From assembly GCA_964036315.1 (NCBI GenBank), contig OZ038517.1, positions 24,431,862-24,495,861 on the forward strand: a stretch of DNA of 64,000 nucleotides, in the 5' to 3' direction. A model generated the notes under the pieces. That model was given only the letters and a program-made list of their open reading frames with translations. It had not been told where the DNA came from and searched no databases. Shown here in pieces: positions 1-11,814 of this stretch (the first letter of the stretch is position 1; each line of letters starts with the position of its first letter). A program made the position numbers and the translations under genes. Source of the stretch: Acanthosepion esculentum (lineage: Eukaryota; Mollusca; Cephalopoda; Sepiida; Sepiidae).

Positions 1-294
1 CTTTTATATTGGCAGCACCAAGAACACTTTCAAAGATCGTTGGTATAAGCACCTATCTTCGTTTACTAATGCTACTTAAAGAAATCGTACTTCACTTTCA
101 GAATATTTTTGGAAGTTGAAAGAAGAAAGTAAAACCCCTAAAGTTAAATGGAAAATTTTAAAACTAGCTAGAACATATATGAACCTTGTTTTCTGTGTTT
201 CCAGGAGAAAATGCAGATAATCAGATGTTTAAATAGGGATGAGTTATTAAATCCAAGATTTGAACTGTCAATTGTAAACATATTTCACCTTTGA
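1..294 (+). pseudogene. Penelope-like element, C-terminal GIY-YIG endonuclease remnant
   Basis: Reading from base 2 gives FYIGSTKNTFKDRWYKHLSSF, which carries the YIG half of a GIY-YIG nuclease motif and the conserved R-x-x-x-H spacing. The next codons read LSEYFWKLKEE, then a KWKILK block, as in the GIY-YIG endonuclease at the C terminus of Penelope-like retroelements. An in-frame stop lies at 77-79. A second stop at 218-220 is bypassed by a frame shift, after which bases 211-291 read RDELLNPRFEL, the usual end of this protein family. The element is cut by the left edge of the window, so reverse transcriptase cannot be seen. It is dead: one stop and one frameshift. The family call rests on recognised motif order, not on a search. 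Confidence 0.7.
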
Positions 295-1008
295 CCCTAC
301 AATTTTCCTAAACTTTAAAATTTGACAATCACTTCTTTTTTGTTGTATCACTTTGTGGTAAACATTTAAAACTTAGATTTTTCGACATTTTAACATTATC
401 TATTGTTTTATTAATTCCCCATATAAACCTTTATTTAACTGTTGCACTCAATTAAATATAATTTTTGTAATTTATTATCTTATTATTTATTATTTTAGAT
501 GATCAATATACTTAAAAGCTTTGGTTACTTTATTTATTGAAATATTTTGATTTAATTAAATTTTGTTTCGTTATTTTGTTAAGTATTTTTCTTGCCTTTC
601 CTCTTTTCTTAAAGAGCCTTATTATTTACATACTCTAAATTATTATTATAATTATTGTTAAATGACGTTTCTAAAGTGAAAATGTCAGCCATTCATCGTT
701 AACACTGTATCAAAAATTCTGTTTCAAATATTCCATATATATCCATTGCAAATTTAAATCTGTGTTTCATGGCATCTTACTTAGCATAGACCATTTTGAT
801 TGGTTGAACTGATTATCAACATAACATGTCTGGCTACTTTACATTTCTATATTTTCCTTATTTTCTTCTCTCTTCTTCATTTTCTTTGTAGAAGTGTCTA
901 CATCTTGTGTCTTTCTTTCTTTCTTGCTCTTCTTATTTTCTTTCTTTTTTGTGGGAAAAGAGGTTGTTTGTAAATATTAAAAATTGTAATAAATCTCATT
1001 TACTACTG

Positions 1009-1085
1009 CCTGATGAAATGCAATGATATGCCTCGAAACGTGAGCGCATTTATGTAGCAGTTGCAGTTTTTACATATGTTCTAAT
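1009..1085 (+). other. Penelope-type terminal box, degenerate hammerhead-like
   Basis: The string CCTGATGA at 1009 is followed 18 bases later by CGAAACGTGAG at 1034. CTGANGA...GAAAC is the conserved core of hammerhead ribozymes found in Penelope-like element terminal repeats. The bases between do not form a convincing stem II here, so if it is a ribozyme relic it is inactive. It lies about 715 bp downstream of the endonuclease remnant on the same strand, and a related box sits at 31195-31262. Confidence 0.35.
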
Positions 1086-1102
1086 GTAATATCCTATAAT
1101 AA

Positions 1103-1129
1103 AATGTGTGTGTGTGCATATATATACAT

Positions 1130-1170
<41 letters not shown>
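1103..1170. repeat. (TG)n/(AT)n microsatellite
   Basis: TG dinucleotides pass into an uninterrupted TA tract directly after the Penelope-type box. Confidence 0.95.
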
Positions 1171-1172
<2 letters not shown>

Positions 1173-1589
1173 AGAAAATGCTACTATCAAATCTTACCAA
1201 AATGTAAATAATCTGCACCCCAAATTTTTTCAACCATCTCCTATCCTAAAAGATATACTCTTTTCCTGAGCTAACATCCATGACTATAAAAATTTAAAAA
1301 GATTAAATCGAAACCTATTATTTGAAATAAATACATAAATTAATTTATCAAATTAAAATAAAATGACAACAACAATAATAATAATTACATTAAAAAATGG
1401 AATGAAAATATATATAAAAACAAATAAAAAAATTCACCGACATTTACTCAGTACATTTATTAGGCATTAAACTACATCCCTTAGCATCTTCCATACTTTA
1501 CCTTGACTTTCTCAGTTAGTCTAAAGAAGATTGATGAGCGTGTCAAAATTAAAAAATTTTGAAAACTCACAACACTGTTTTGTTTATAG

Positions 1590-1915
1590 CGTCCTGAGTA
1601 TGACGATAAACTACATCTGCGTCCTGGGTTTGATGATAAACTACGTCCAACAGCAAGGCCTCTGATCAGGAGCTTTTGAGGAGTGTGGAACAACCTCTTA
1701 ATTGCTGGTGTTCCCAGGTCCATCCTGACCCATGGTGGTAGCACTTGTTAAGGTCCCAGCTATGGGTAAATAGTTAACCCCGAAACAGTGGTAGAAATAC
1801 TATGAAAGTGTAAAAATAGGTTTTAATACCTGAAATACTTTGTAAAAAATTATTACCAACAATAAATTTTTGTAGAAAAAATATTACCAGAAATAAATTT
1901 TTGACAAAACATTAC
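1590..1915 (+). mobile_element. SINE-like family B copy, 3' end lost
   Basis: The copy matches the full element at 13881-14230: 'cagcaaggcctctgatcagg', 'ttaattgctggtgttcccag', 'ggtcccagctatggg'. At its 5' end the unit 'gtcctgRgtatgaYgataaac' is present twice, once in the 13881 copy. Its 3' half holds three 'ttaccaRcaataaatttttg' subrepeats. The usual tail (aataaccca...gccataaaa) is missing, and another dispersed repeat starts at 1935. Confidence 0.75.
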
Positions 1916-1934
1916 TTTGAATATATGCTCTTTA

Positions 1935-2165
1935 GCGCTAGAGGGTGTCGTCAGTGATGTTCTGAATTGGGTCATTGGGCAGTTTCGGTACTTTCAAACA
2001 TCATACTCCCCTCACCAAATCGTCCCCATCAGAGCTGATCAGTCTCTGATGTGTCCCCCCACATCTGAATTAACAGCCTGCAGATGCTGACATATTAGGC
2101 AAAGCATACCCCTCTGTCATGCATTTGATTGTAAGTTGACCAACAGCCAATCGCAAGTTATGGGG
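1935..2165 (+). repeat. Dispersed repeat D1 with paired CCAAT motifs, copy 1
   Basis: The stretch 'agggtgtcgtcagtgatgtt' then 'cagtttcggtactttcaaac', 'atcatactcccc' and 'caccaaatcg' recurs in order at 25289-25420. A GATTG (2127) and a CCAATC (2147) face each other about 20 bp apart, as in the other copy. CCAAT pairs are typical of pol II promoters, but the function here is inference. Confidence 0.6.
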
Positions 2166-2167
2166 GA

Positions 2168-3110
2168 TTTTTTACTTTTTTTTTTTTTTTTTTTTTTTTA
2201 TGTGTATACTCGTTGGATACTCGGAAGGTAATTATGTTTTTCGTTTTTTTTCTTTTTACATTTTTTACTTTTTTTTTTTTAGTTTCATCTCCCCAGCTGA
2301 TAATTACTGTTAGTAAAGAAAACAAAATAATAAATAAAAAAAGATGCAACCTTAAAATAATTAGAAAGTTACATTGTTTTTACGGTTAAAATAAATAAAT
2401 TACAACTTATGCAGCGTGTAAAAACGAAAATAAATATGTAAATAAATGTCGTTTAAAACAAGTTGAACGAGTAAACTTAGAAAATTCGATAAAATCTGTC
2501 GATTAACATGGTAAAATTAATGTGTGAGATTAACAAATAAAATTAAATTTAGGATTTTGATCATTACGCAAAAAAAAAAAGGGCGGAAAGAGGGGTGAAC
2601 AATATTGCTAAGTTGGTCATTTAACAAGAATTAGTCACAAATAATTATAATTCAACATATAGTCCCATAGTTGGTGACGGAAATGGAACGAGATAAAATG
2701 GAAGTCAAAAGACTTCTATTAAGCAATAAAGAATGAAAATGGGAGGGGACTATCAAAAAAAAAAAGGAATAGCCGCTTTTGAACTTTTCCATGTTGTGCC
2801 TTTATTCTAGATGCTAAAATGTCGAAATCATGGTTAATATGCAATATACCCCTACAAACATTTAAGCAACAAGAAAAAAGAAAAAAAAAAAAAAAAATGA
2901 TAATTGAATAAAGAGAAAATAGATTAGTTAGATAAATAAGTTAAAATTGGGAGATGTACAAGAAACTACAACTATTTTCTGACTATACATATTTACAAAC
3001 CAAATACGGCATTTATAATTAGTTATAAGCAGTGACATATCTTTATACTATATACATTAAAATAATATGCAATTAAAGATTTATAAAATTACACTGTGTA
3101 AAATAATTTA
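2168..3110. other. AT-rich unique-looking stretch with poly-T and poly-A runs
   Basis: I see homopolymer runs (T at 2170-2198 and 2270, A near 2570, 2756 and 2880) but no gene, RNA or recognised element. Confidence 0.5.
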
Positions 3111-3115
3111 CAATA

Positions 3116-3136
3116 CCCCCCCCCCCCCCCCCCCCC
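3116..3136. repeat. Homopolymer run of 21 C
   Basis: Uninterrupted poly-C on the plus strand (poly-G on the strand of the adjacent LINE). It directly abuts the 3' side of the decayed LINE at 3180-4300, so it may mark the end of that insertion. Confidence 0.9.
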
Positions 3137-3179
3137 GTTTCCATCTATCTCAAACTTGGACTTTTTCCCCCTGATTGCT

Positions 3180-4300
3180 TGTTCATGCACTGGCTCGTTT
3201 TAGTCATAACCATTTACCTGTTTTTTTCTGCTGTCTCAGTAATAATTTGGATAGCCTTTCGTCTTTTTGTTCCCACTATCCCAATATCTGTTAGGGCGCT
3301 GACTAGTGATTTTGCTACAAAACCCTGGTGCCTACTTCAGTTGGCTTGCAGATCCATTGATCCTACAATTTTCCAGTAATTCGTCGTATCTTAGTTTTTT
3401 TCCATTCATTGCCTTCTTCTGCATTGTCCTCATAACACTGTTAATTCCTACATAATGATTTTCTTTAACGTATTTGAAAAGAGAACTAAGTCTGGACGAA
3501 ACAGGGTCTTGAAGATATGATCCGGGAAATTTACTCTTTTGCCTATATCCACTCTAAGTTACCAGTCTGTTGCACACGATAGGCGATTGGGTGCAATCAT
3601 TTTCTTTGGGTTTGGTTTTACACTGGCTTTAATAAAATTTATAACATTCCTGTTTGAATTAAATGTGTTTGTGCGGATGGCTGTATTAACGACTTCTGCT
3701 ATGTCTTTTAATATCTGATCATGGCGCCATCTGTACCTACCATCAGCCAGTGCTGATTTGCAGCTACTAAGTACGTGTTTTAATGACCCTAATTGACCGC
3801 ATAAGGAGCATAAGGGCGATTCCGATTTAGTCCATAGATTTAGGCTAACTGGGCTTGGGAGAAGGTCGTAAACTGCTCGGATTAGAAAGTTCATGCCTAT
3901 TTCGTTATGCCATATAGTTCAGACCATCTAACTTTCCTATGAATCATTGTTTCCCATTTTGTCCACGCTCCTTGTTGTCTTTAACCCAATCATCTTTGCT
4001 ACTCTCATTTCCTCTTCCCCTGCATAAATTTCATCCAGTAAGAGTTGATGTTTTTCTTTGCCTATGGCTTTGTCAGTTCTAACTGGGGGAAAAAACCCAA
4101 GCCCTGCATGACCAGTGGCGACAATACCCAGTACTACTTTTTCGCGAAGACGTCGTTCTGCCAATTTCAACTCCTTTACCGCGTTCAATTTCCTCCCAAT
4201 GTAGACTTCAATATTTGCTCCTGCCACTTTTGGATCCTTTGGATCATTATGAATTATGATATGTTTGGAAAATTTCCCAAAATAGAAAGTATTCATAACA
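3180..4300 (-). pseudogene. LINE gamma, reverse-transcriptase C-terminal region, broken
   Basis: Two open segments (4296 to 3937, then 3894 to 3559, minus) and a frameshifted tail to about 3180 read in order as the C-terminal part of a non-LTR retrotransposon polyprotein. The first has EVYIGRKLNAVKELKLAERR and GHAGLGFF. The second has IRAVYDLLPSP, then a cysteine cluster CSLCGQLGSLKHVLSSC, then DGRYRWRHDQILK, a zinc-knuckle-like signature of this LINE group. The tail reads FPDHIFKT.LRPDLVL and later GFVAKSL..ALTDIGI. At least three frameshifts and several stops show it is inactive. I recognise the protein family, not a named clade. Confidence 0.7.
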
Positions 4301-4721
4301 TGATGTTCTTTTTTAAAAAAGAAAAATAAATTAAAACTATTAGACTAGGTGCCACAGTCAACTGATTTAAACCGTATTGAAAATATATGGAATTTCATGG
4401 AAGACAATGTCTTTAAAAAATATTGATGAATTAAAGGAAGAAATTATAGATATTTGGAATAACAGCAATTTTTTTTTTTTTTTAAATAATTTCTAAGCTA
4501 ATTATATGAAGAACAGAATACCATGCGACAAATCACTCTAAATAAGTTTTTTTTTTTGACAAAAAATCAGATTAATAAACATTAATTGATAGCATTTTTA
4601 TTGTATCTTTTTACATTAATATTTTAATTAAAAAGTATATAAATTAGAAATTAATTGTGAATGAGGCTAAAATTTGAGGTACAAATTACATCATTTCCTA
4701 TCAGTTATAATATTTGATTAA

Positions 4722-4999
4722 TGTACAGTGGAGTAATGGATAGTAACTCGGAGTTGGAGAGCCAAGTTCGAATTCCAGTCAACTTATGTGCTGATGCCCT
4801 TGGGAAAGGTATGAATCCTCTTCTCACCCCAACTATGGGGAAATAGCAGGACAGACCAGGTTCTATAGCCTTGGATAGCAATTGGTCTACCGCAGAAAGA
4901 AATGGCAACCTACTGCAGGGAAAAAAATCTGCCATGTCAGTGATGTATCAAATGATACATGATCACCTAAGCGTGTATCACACATGGCACATAACTGAA
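4722..4999 (+). mobile_element. SINE family A (tRNA-headed) copy
   Basis: A-box-like 'gtaatggatagtaactcgg' and B-box-like 'aagttcgaattccagt' give a tRNA-type pol III promoter. The body 'gggaaaggtatgaatcctct', 'ctatggggaaatagcaggac' and 'ttggatagcaattggtc' recurs throughout the window. An extra module 'atgatacatgatcacc...cacacatggcacataactga' follows, which is also seen at 41815-41870 and 46380-46440. No 5S-derived head is visible. Confidence 0.8.
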
Positions 5000-5069
5000 T
5001 GAATGCGTTTTCTGTTAATGTGTATATTTTCATGTGCTTATTCAGTTATGTGTCATCCGTGATACACGC
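4971..5069. repeat. Inverted repeat, 29-bp arms
   Basis: Arms 4971-4999 and 5041-5069 are near-perfect reverse complements (gtgtatcac...acataactgaa / ttcagttatgtgt...gtgatacac), with about 41 bp between them. The left arm is the end of the SINE A module. Confidence 0.75.
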
Positions 5070-5391
5070 CACAAAAAATAAAATTACTTTAAAAAAGAAG
5101 TTGAGATGAATTTCTTTAAAGGAAACAGTAAAAGAAATAACAGTAAAAATTCTGTAATGTAAGACTTTTTGTATAAAGTGTAAATTCAACTTGAGTCAGT
5201 ATAGTTTTACCAACTCTAGTTACCCATTATTTGCTTCTGACTTCGACTCTGAGTCCACAGCCCTGCTTCTCATTCAATTTCACTCTCAGTAAACCTCTGT
5301 GTCTTCGTGGCATTATCACCTCACTTGGGTATGAAATGATTAAAAAGAAAATTTTTTAAAATTTCAAGTTTTTTTATTTCCATCATATGCA

Positions 5392-5396
<5 letters not shown>

Positions 5397-5444
<48 letters not shown>

Positions 5445-5536
5445 TTGTCATCCATAAACAGAATTTGATTATCCTATATAGTTTTGTCATCCATAAACAG
5501 AATTTGATTATCCTATACAGTTTTGTCATATATACA
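5397..5536. repeat. (AT)n followed by a 39-bp tandem repeat
   Basis: (AT)n runs 5397-5441. 'gttttgtcatccataaacag' then begins at 5442 and 5481, with a partial start at 5520, giving a 39-bp period over 2.4 copies. Confidence 0.9.
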
Positions 5537-5716
5537 GAGTATTGTCTTGATTTCGGGCTGCATCCACTCCAATGTAAGACTAGAGTGATAATTATTAAAA
5601 ACATTCAATTCATGTTGCAGGTTAACCTTTTCTAAAGTGTTTAGTTTACAAGCATGGGTGAACTTCGAGACTGTGGAGTATTAAGTCCCAACTTTCTGAT
5701 TGTTTTTGTCTTAACC

Positions 5717-5940
5717 TTTAGAACTGCATTATTAATATTACACTTCTCTTTCCACTGCTCTCTTTTTCAAGGCCTTTCACTTGTATATTTATTGTTAATT
5801 TTACTCAGTTGTTTTCTGTTGCCATAGCAGGATATGACAACACAACTATGAAATTCCTATTCAGTGATCAGGGTCACCTTCAGTGGCAGGATGAACTTTT
5901 TGTATAGCAAGTGAAGTCACAGAGTGATAAAAGTTTAATC
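5717..5940. repeat. Dispersed repeat D2, copy 1
   Basis: About 220 bp marked by 'tgttgccatagcaggatatg' and 'cagtggcagga..aactttt', repeated at 16368-16580 and 17012-17235. I do not recognise the family. Confidence 0.7.
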
Positions 5941-5949
5941 TCTATTTCT

Positions 5950-7170
5950 GTCAGATAGATATCTGCTATATTCATTATCGTAACTTGCTATGAGAAATGG
6001 ATTTGCTAAAGGCTGATATTGATTAAAATTGCTGTCCAATTGAATAAGAACATTTTCTTGGGTTAGTCTTATCAAATTTCTTAGATCAAGATTTGTCATT
6101 ATGAACTAGTTTATCTTATATCTGTCGATTTTTCAATCAAATTCCAGGCCTTTTATGTAACTTCAAAAATGGATAAACTACTATTTTATTGATGCTGTAA
6201 TTGATAACCACACTTAGCACAGGTAAAGTACTGTAGATTTCTTCTGTCTGCTTATCTGTGCCAATCATCTTTTATTCAGGTTTTTGACCAAATTAACGAT
6301 ATTTTTAAAAGGACTCATACCACACATGGACTTTTACCTAAATTGCAAATAGCAGCTCTCACCTGGCAGGTGAAACATTGTGGTCTCTTAACCTCAAGTA
6401 GGTTAGAATTCCTTGATCCTATTTCACCACACTCCCTCCTGATCTTATGATCATATATGTACAGCTGGGCTCTGGTCACTTCTGACCTATACTCCTTCTG
6501 GGAAGGATAGCTCCAGCTTCATTGTCTAGGAGCTTGAGATGCGCTCTTGTATCAACCCCCTATGACAGCTGGTGACAAGGATACTACTTGTTAAAGCTGG
6601 TTCATTTGCAGTTGAATTTTCGTCAGATTCTGGTGAGGTTGTTCCTACCTGGATAGCAGCTCTAACTGAGACATTGTGGAATCTTAGCTGCAGCTAGGTT
6701 GGAATTTTCCTTAATTTTGTTTCCCCACAGATGCATTTTTGCCTGGCTGTGAAGCCCTGCTTTGAGAAACATGAGAATATTCTTGTGGAAACTGCTATTA
6801 TGGGTTTGGATGGATACACTGCAGTACAGAAAAAGCTAAACAAAACCTGAACACAGAATATGAAATACATTACAAAACATGTCATATTGTACACTAATAT
6901 ATGTCTACAATTTTTGTAATAGGACTGATAAGAGGACTAAGCATTTGCTAGCTTATAACACGAGCACTAAGGATTGACATTTCATATCATCTGGAAAATA
7001 TGTGTAAATAGAAAAGTTCAAGGTGTACACCAAAGGCAACAAAACAGTAAAATGTTATGATGCTTGACGTAAATTGTAAAAAAATACATATCATCCTGTC
7101 CTGTTCCTCAATCTTGCCTGATGATTGTGACGCGTTTTGTTTTTTTTTGTTTGTTTTTTTGTTATATCAT
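5950..7170. other. No recognised gene
   Basis: Only a loose repeat is visible: 'gcagctctcacctggcaggtgaaacattgtgg' wording near 6352 returns as 'gcagctctaactgagacattgtgg' near 6657. Open frames are short and not convincing. Confidence 0.4.
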
Positions 7171-7175
7171 TTCAC

Positions 7176-7345
7176 CTTGGGCAAGGCAATAAACCCACTG
7201 AGCTGCAAGAGGTCTCTGAATGTGAGAGAATATGATTAAAAAGAAAAACATTATTAAGATATGAGAAAGGACAATAAAAGACCAGGAATTGAGATGGTAG
7301 AAGATAATGATTGACATTACCTTCAAATCTTCAAGCCGACTTCAG
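7176..7345 (-). mobile_element. LINE alpha 3' end (non-coding tail)
   Basis: On the plus strand 'gcaaggcaataaacccactg' then '...ggacaataaaagaccaggaatt' and 'gattgacatt' match the reverse complement of the LINE tail at 63541-63795 ('...tagctttattgccttgcttg'). It is a short 5'-truncated copy. Confidence 0.65.
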
Positions 7346-8679
7346 CAGATTAAGACAAGTTCCCACATGGTGAGGGCAAGTCACTGGCCAACTTGTTTTA
7401 GATCGGTTCTCTCTATCTCAAGAAATGATCCTACTACTTCTGTACACCAAAACTGTGTCTCACCCCCCCCCCACTCAAACCAAATAAACCTAAGAAAATT
7501 GCCTATTGTTCAGTCAATACAGCATTGGAGCCTGAGGAATTGCTGATAGATAATATGAAGCCAGAGACAATATGCAATGTGAAATTATTTTTTATTTTAT
7601 GGCTTAGGTTGAACTTAGTTTAGAAAATATTATCAACTAATTCTACTAATTTAATACTAACTGGAAAGTTCAGTGAAAATGTAAACTGTATAGAAAGTCA
7701 AATAACTCATCTGCTGCTCCAAGAAAAAAACATTTTCAGGCTATTTTGCTAGAGTCTATAAACACAAGCATAAAGTGCAAAGGTGCAAAGAAAGGCTGCA
7801 TTTGTGAATAAAAATAAAATGTGCTGATTAAGATGTAAAAAAAAAAACATTGAAATTACTTATTTCCATATTTGTTAGTCTAATCTTGCTCATTTCACAG
7901 GAGAACCTTTCTGTCTTTGTTCAATTGCTGAACCATTTCTTTGATGTGCTGGTGCGATATATAATCTATTTCTGATTGTTTCCAATTTCCCTGAAGTATT
8001 TACAAGGTAATTAGGTAAATGTGCTCACATAAGATGACTAAGCTTAATTCTGGTTATAATCTTGAATTCAATTAAGTGTTAGAAATTCTTCAATAATTCC
8101 CAGGTTTTTCTCATTGCTTTCAGCCTCAAACTCATTCTCAGAGCAAACATTCACCCATTAGCATTTTGTATGGAGTCATGTATAGGAGATAAGGAAAGTG
8201 AACATAGAACAGGCTGTGTTCAAGGCAGTTTCGCCCAACACCACAAGTTGTTACAAAACCAAAACATTAACCTAAAAATGTGAAACATTTTCTTCAATAA
8301 CTTTGTATTGTAATGGAATGTTCCTCACTCTCTATTGCCTATGTTGACTGACTATATCAGTAGCTATATAGGGTAAGCACAGGATATACGTGGGGGCTTG
8401 CTTCGGGAATTACTAGCCTGCCACCTGATTCCCTGTAACCTCTTTAAGGATACAACACTTTGTCAGATCTAGATTCTCATATGGAGCTCATGCACATTGC
8501 CAAACCTATTTGGAAATATCTAATCTGTCAGCTGTATACAACCACTTTCTAAGATCAGTGGTTAAAAACAGCTTTGAGGGAATGAAGCCTGTAGCTATTA
8601 ACGAGGATCATCCTTATTCAAACATTGTGAACCGGAACTGTACCAGATAAGAGAAGCCGCAACACTTGAGGACTTTCAA

Positions 8680-8945
8680 CAACAACTAAAATTGATCGAA
8701 CATGTAACCCAAAGAGAAAATACTGACATAATCAAGATATTGGCATTCCATATGACTTTAGATAAAAAGTTAGGAAGGAAACTTCCATCAATACTGGAAA
8801 GAGCAAAAACAGTTACTGGAAGAATGTTTTCCTGAAAAAAATTGTTTTAATAGAAAGATTTAATAAATTGCAACCAAAATTACCACTGGCTGCTCAGTCA
8901 ATGAATGCCAGATGTTTCCTTATAAAGAAACTGCTACCATTACTG
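8680..8945 (-). repeat. CArG-box repeat family D3, reverse copy
   Basis: Contains 'gaatgccagatgtttcctta' and 'ggaaggaaacttccatcaatactgg', which match in reverse the plus copy at 11540-11790 ('ccagtattgataatgacttcc'). The palindrome here is imperfect (TTTCCTTATAAAGAAA). Confidence 0.65.
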
Positions 8946-9185
8946 TTACCATATGCATTTTGCTTGACTGAAGATTAAAACCAGACTGAGTTTAAATTCC
9001 AGCCAACGTTGTTCTCTTACCATTAACGGTCACAGGAAGAAGATGAATCCATTTTCTCCTTGCTTCACTACCTATAAGTAAAATGTGTAGACTTGGTTTT
9101 TTAGCATTAGTCAGTTTAGAATCTATACTGGCTGCAAACTGTCTGCATACAGAGAGAAAATGAATTCAGTAAATATACATAAATA

Positions 9186-10050
9186 GAATGGGGTTTAAGA
9201 CAAGGATATGTTTTCTTATTAAATTTTTTCAACCGATACAGTGAGGTAATTCTGACAGAATTAGAAGTCTTAAGAGATATGCAAATGACCAAGTGTTGAT
9301 AGCAAACACAGAAAGGAAAGTACAAGAACTCCGAGAGAAGGTAGTGAAGGAAAGCAAGAAGAAAGGACTAAACATCAATTGCAAGAAGACAGAATGCATG
9401 GTTGTTAGCAAAAGGAACAGCTCAATATGTAAATTACAAGTTGGAGATACCAAAATCAAACCAGTATAAAAATTTAGATATCTGGGAAGAGTTCTAACAA
9501 AGGATCGAAAGGGCAACACTAAAATCTGAAGGCGTATTGGGATAGCAAAAGATGCTTTCCAAAAACTAAGCCTAGTATTAAGAAATAGAAAAAAGAGTAT
9601 TGAATTGTTACGTAATATCTGTCATCCTATATGGCAGCGAATGCTGGACAATCTCCTCAAAAAAGAGACTTGAGGCAACAGAAATGTGGTTCTACAGTAG
9701 GATGCTGAGAATACCATTGACTGAACATGTGAGCAATGACAAAGTTGTAGAGAAAATGGAAACAAAAAGGACACTTACACTTAGAATCAGAGACAATTAA
9801 AATTTCTCAAGTCACATTAATGAGGAAAGAGAACTTCAAAATTTGATACTCAGAGGGCAGATTGAAAGCAAGAGGGACAACAGAAAACTATGCATAACCT
9901 ATCTAGCAAGCTTGTGTAAATGGGTGGCAAAACAAGGTTAGGAGATATAACAAAAAGACAAAAATTTTTAAGAGCTATAAAGGACAGGAAATTGTGGAGA
10001 TCCATAATCACCAACATCCTGAAGGGACACAGCGCATAGGAGGGGCAACC
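9186..10050 (+). pseudogene. LINE beta reverse transcriptase remnant
   Basis: From 9186 the frame reads WGLRQGYVFLLNFFNRYSE, the block before the catalytic box of LINE reverse transcriptases. At 9278-9289 the YADD box reads YAND, so one catalytic aspartate is lost. Then come ANTERKVQELREKVV, KKGLNINCKKTECMVVSK, and after frameshifts ILYGSECWTISSKKRLEATE and MWFYSRMLRIP.TEHVSN (9600-9800), KWVAKQG and LKGHS at the end. This is the typical C-terminal half of RTE-like endonuclease/reverse transcriptase elements. The 5' part including the endonuclease is absent. Several frameshifts and stops make it inactive. The other LINE beta copies in the window share this 3' half. Confidence 0.8.
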
Positions 10051-10169
10051 AATCTAGGAGGTGAGTTGTTTTATGACCTTGGTTGGGCTGAAATTATTTT
10101 TTTAAAAATAAATAAAAATAACTGAAGTGAATATAAGCATAAAAAAGTTTTGTTTTTCATTAATGTATT

Positions 10170-10385
10170 TTTCAATACTGAAGGCTTGAGAACACATCAG
10201 CCAAAACATTATCAAAATAACATAAATGAGGATACTTGACAATGAGTTCAAATTGCAGCCTTGTCTACTGCATTCACTTTGCACTAATGCTCTTGGGAAA
10301 GGCATAAATCCATCTTTCATTCTCCACAGAGTAGGGCAAACTGGCCTCTATAGCCTTGGATGGTAGCCAATCTAAGAGGAAGACA
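10170..10385 (+). mobile_element. SINE family A body, decayed
   Basis: 'gagttcaaattgcagcc', 'cttgggaaaggcataaatcc' and 'tatagccttggatggtag' follow the order seen in other family A copies; the pol III A box is poorly kept. Confidence 0.65.
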
Positions 10386-10899
10386 ACTGAATTTTTTTTT
10401 TTTATTATCTTTCAAATTCAGATAACAAAGTAATGCAGCCTGGCAAGCTATGATTGCAGGTATTGTGAAGGAATATGACCCCTAAAATATTGCCTTATCT
10501 TAGAAAATCAGATATCAAAAATCCTGATGTCACATGTTATCTCCAGTTTTATAACCATTGAGCTTGGTCTGTAAGGCGTATGAAGTGGTAAATTCTTGAA
10601 GGAAGAAATATTCTAATTTAGGCAGGAGATAACATACCAAGTACATGTAAGTGATGAGATGATGAAAAAGGAATTTGAGGTGTTGGGGAGATGTTCTACA
10701 GATTTATTTTTCTTTTCCTAATCCTATTTAATGATAAAATAAAATGTTCTATGGCAGCTGACAGATTCTTTTTTTTTTTTTTTTTTCATCTACAAGTCAG
10801 AAAATAATTTTTTTCTTTTTATAAATGTCAAGAAAATACATTGTGTAATGAGACCAAAGTCTACAATTGTTCAAGGCTTTATGATAGAACAATTTATGA

Positions 10900-11325
10900 T
10901 AGACCAATTTAATAAGAAACAAAGAAAAGATGACTGGATTGCAATATAGTATCCATTCTCTTATATGGCTGTGAATGTTTGACAATTTCCCTAATGATGA
11001 GGGGGAAAAAAACTAAATGCAGCAGAAATATGATTCTACAGACGGATACTGAGAATACAATAGATAGAGCGAGTAAGAACGAACACTTACTCAAAATCAG
11101 GAAGAGATAAAGACATAATGAGGAAAGAATTCTTGGAAGCCTTAACCATCACAGGGTATATTTGAAGGCAAGAGAAATGGGGGGAAGTAAGCAAGCCAAT
11201 AACCTGACAGGCTTATGTGAATGGATGGCAGAATCAAGAGTGGGGACTTTAGCAAAGGGAGAAAGTTGTGGAGAGCCATGATCACCTATGTCCTGAAGGG
11301 ATGCAGCACATAGATGATGCTGTTT
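10900..11325 (+). pseudogene. LINE beta 3' fragment
   Basis: 'ttatatggctgtgaatgttt', 'gcagaaatatgattctacag', 'ggatactgagaatac' and 'tgtggagagccatgatcacc' with 'tcctgaaggg' match the end of the copy at 9600-10045. It is shortened by internal deletions and carries no open frame. Confidence 0.7.
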
Positions 11326-11539
11326 CTTAGTAAATCCTGAAATTTTATAACGTACTCGGGCACGGATAATCTGGTAGCTGTCATAATTGGTGACAGTCAT
11401 ATGTTAGGGGGCTGATAGATCATTTATTGATGGTCGGCATCAATAAGTCCACAAATTCCTTTCAACATTTTCAGTACAGTAGAATCCCTGACATCCAGAC
11501 TAAGGCGGCCTTCTGGATATTAGTATCTGTTCTTATCTT

Positions 11540-11790
11540 GTATGTTAATGGCAATATTAGCTGTTTCCTTATAAGGAAACATTCAGCATTCATTGACCGA
11601 GTATTTACATTTGCTACTTTAGGTTGAAATTTATAAAATATCTCCTGCAAAACAATTTTTCAGGAAAATAAGTTTCTCAAGTCCAGTCATTGCGAATGAT
11701 CTTTCCAGTATTGATAATGACTTCCTTCCTAAGCTTTCATTTGAAGTGGTGTGAAATGTCAACATCTTGATTATGTCACTCTTCACTTTT
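11540..11790 (+). repeat. CArG-box repeat family D3, forward copy
   Basis: Begins with the palindrome TTTCCTTATAAGGAAA; its core CCTTATAAGG (11567-11576) is a perfect CC(A/T)6GG serum-response-factor site. It continues 'gttgaaatttataaaatat', 'caatttttcaggaaaataag' and 'cttcctaagctttcatttga', which recur at 49500-49660. Confidence 0.7.
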
Positions 11791-11814
11791 CAAGTTAAGT
11801 TTGTTATCCATTTT

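Noticed and set aside
1009..1045. Active hammerhead ribozyme
   Set aside because: CTGATGA and GAAAC are present, but the bases between do not form stem II.
3179..3379. 66-codon plus-strand frame
   Set aside because: Shadow of the LINE gamma remnant on the opposite strand.
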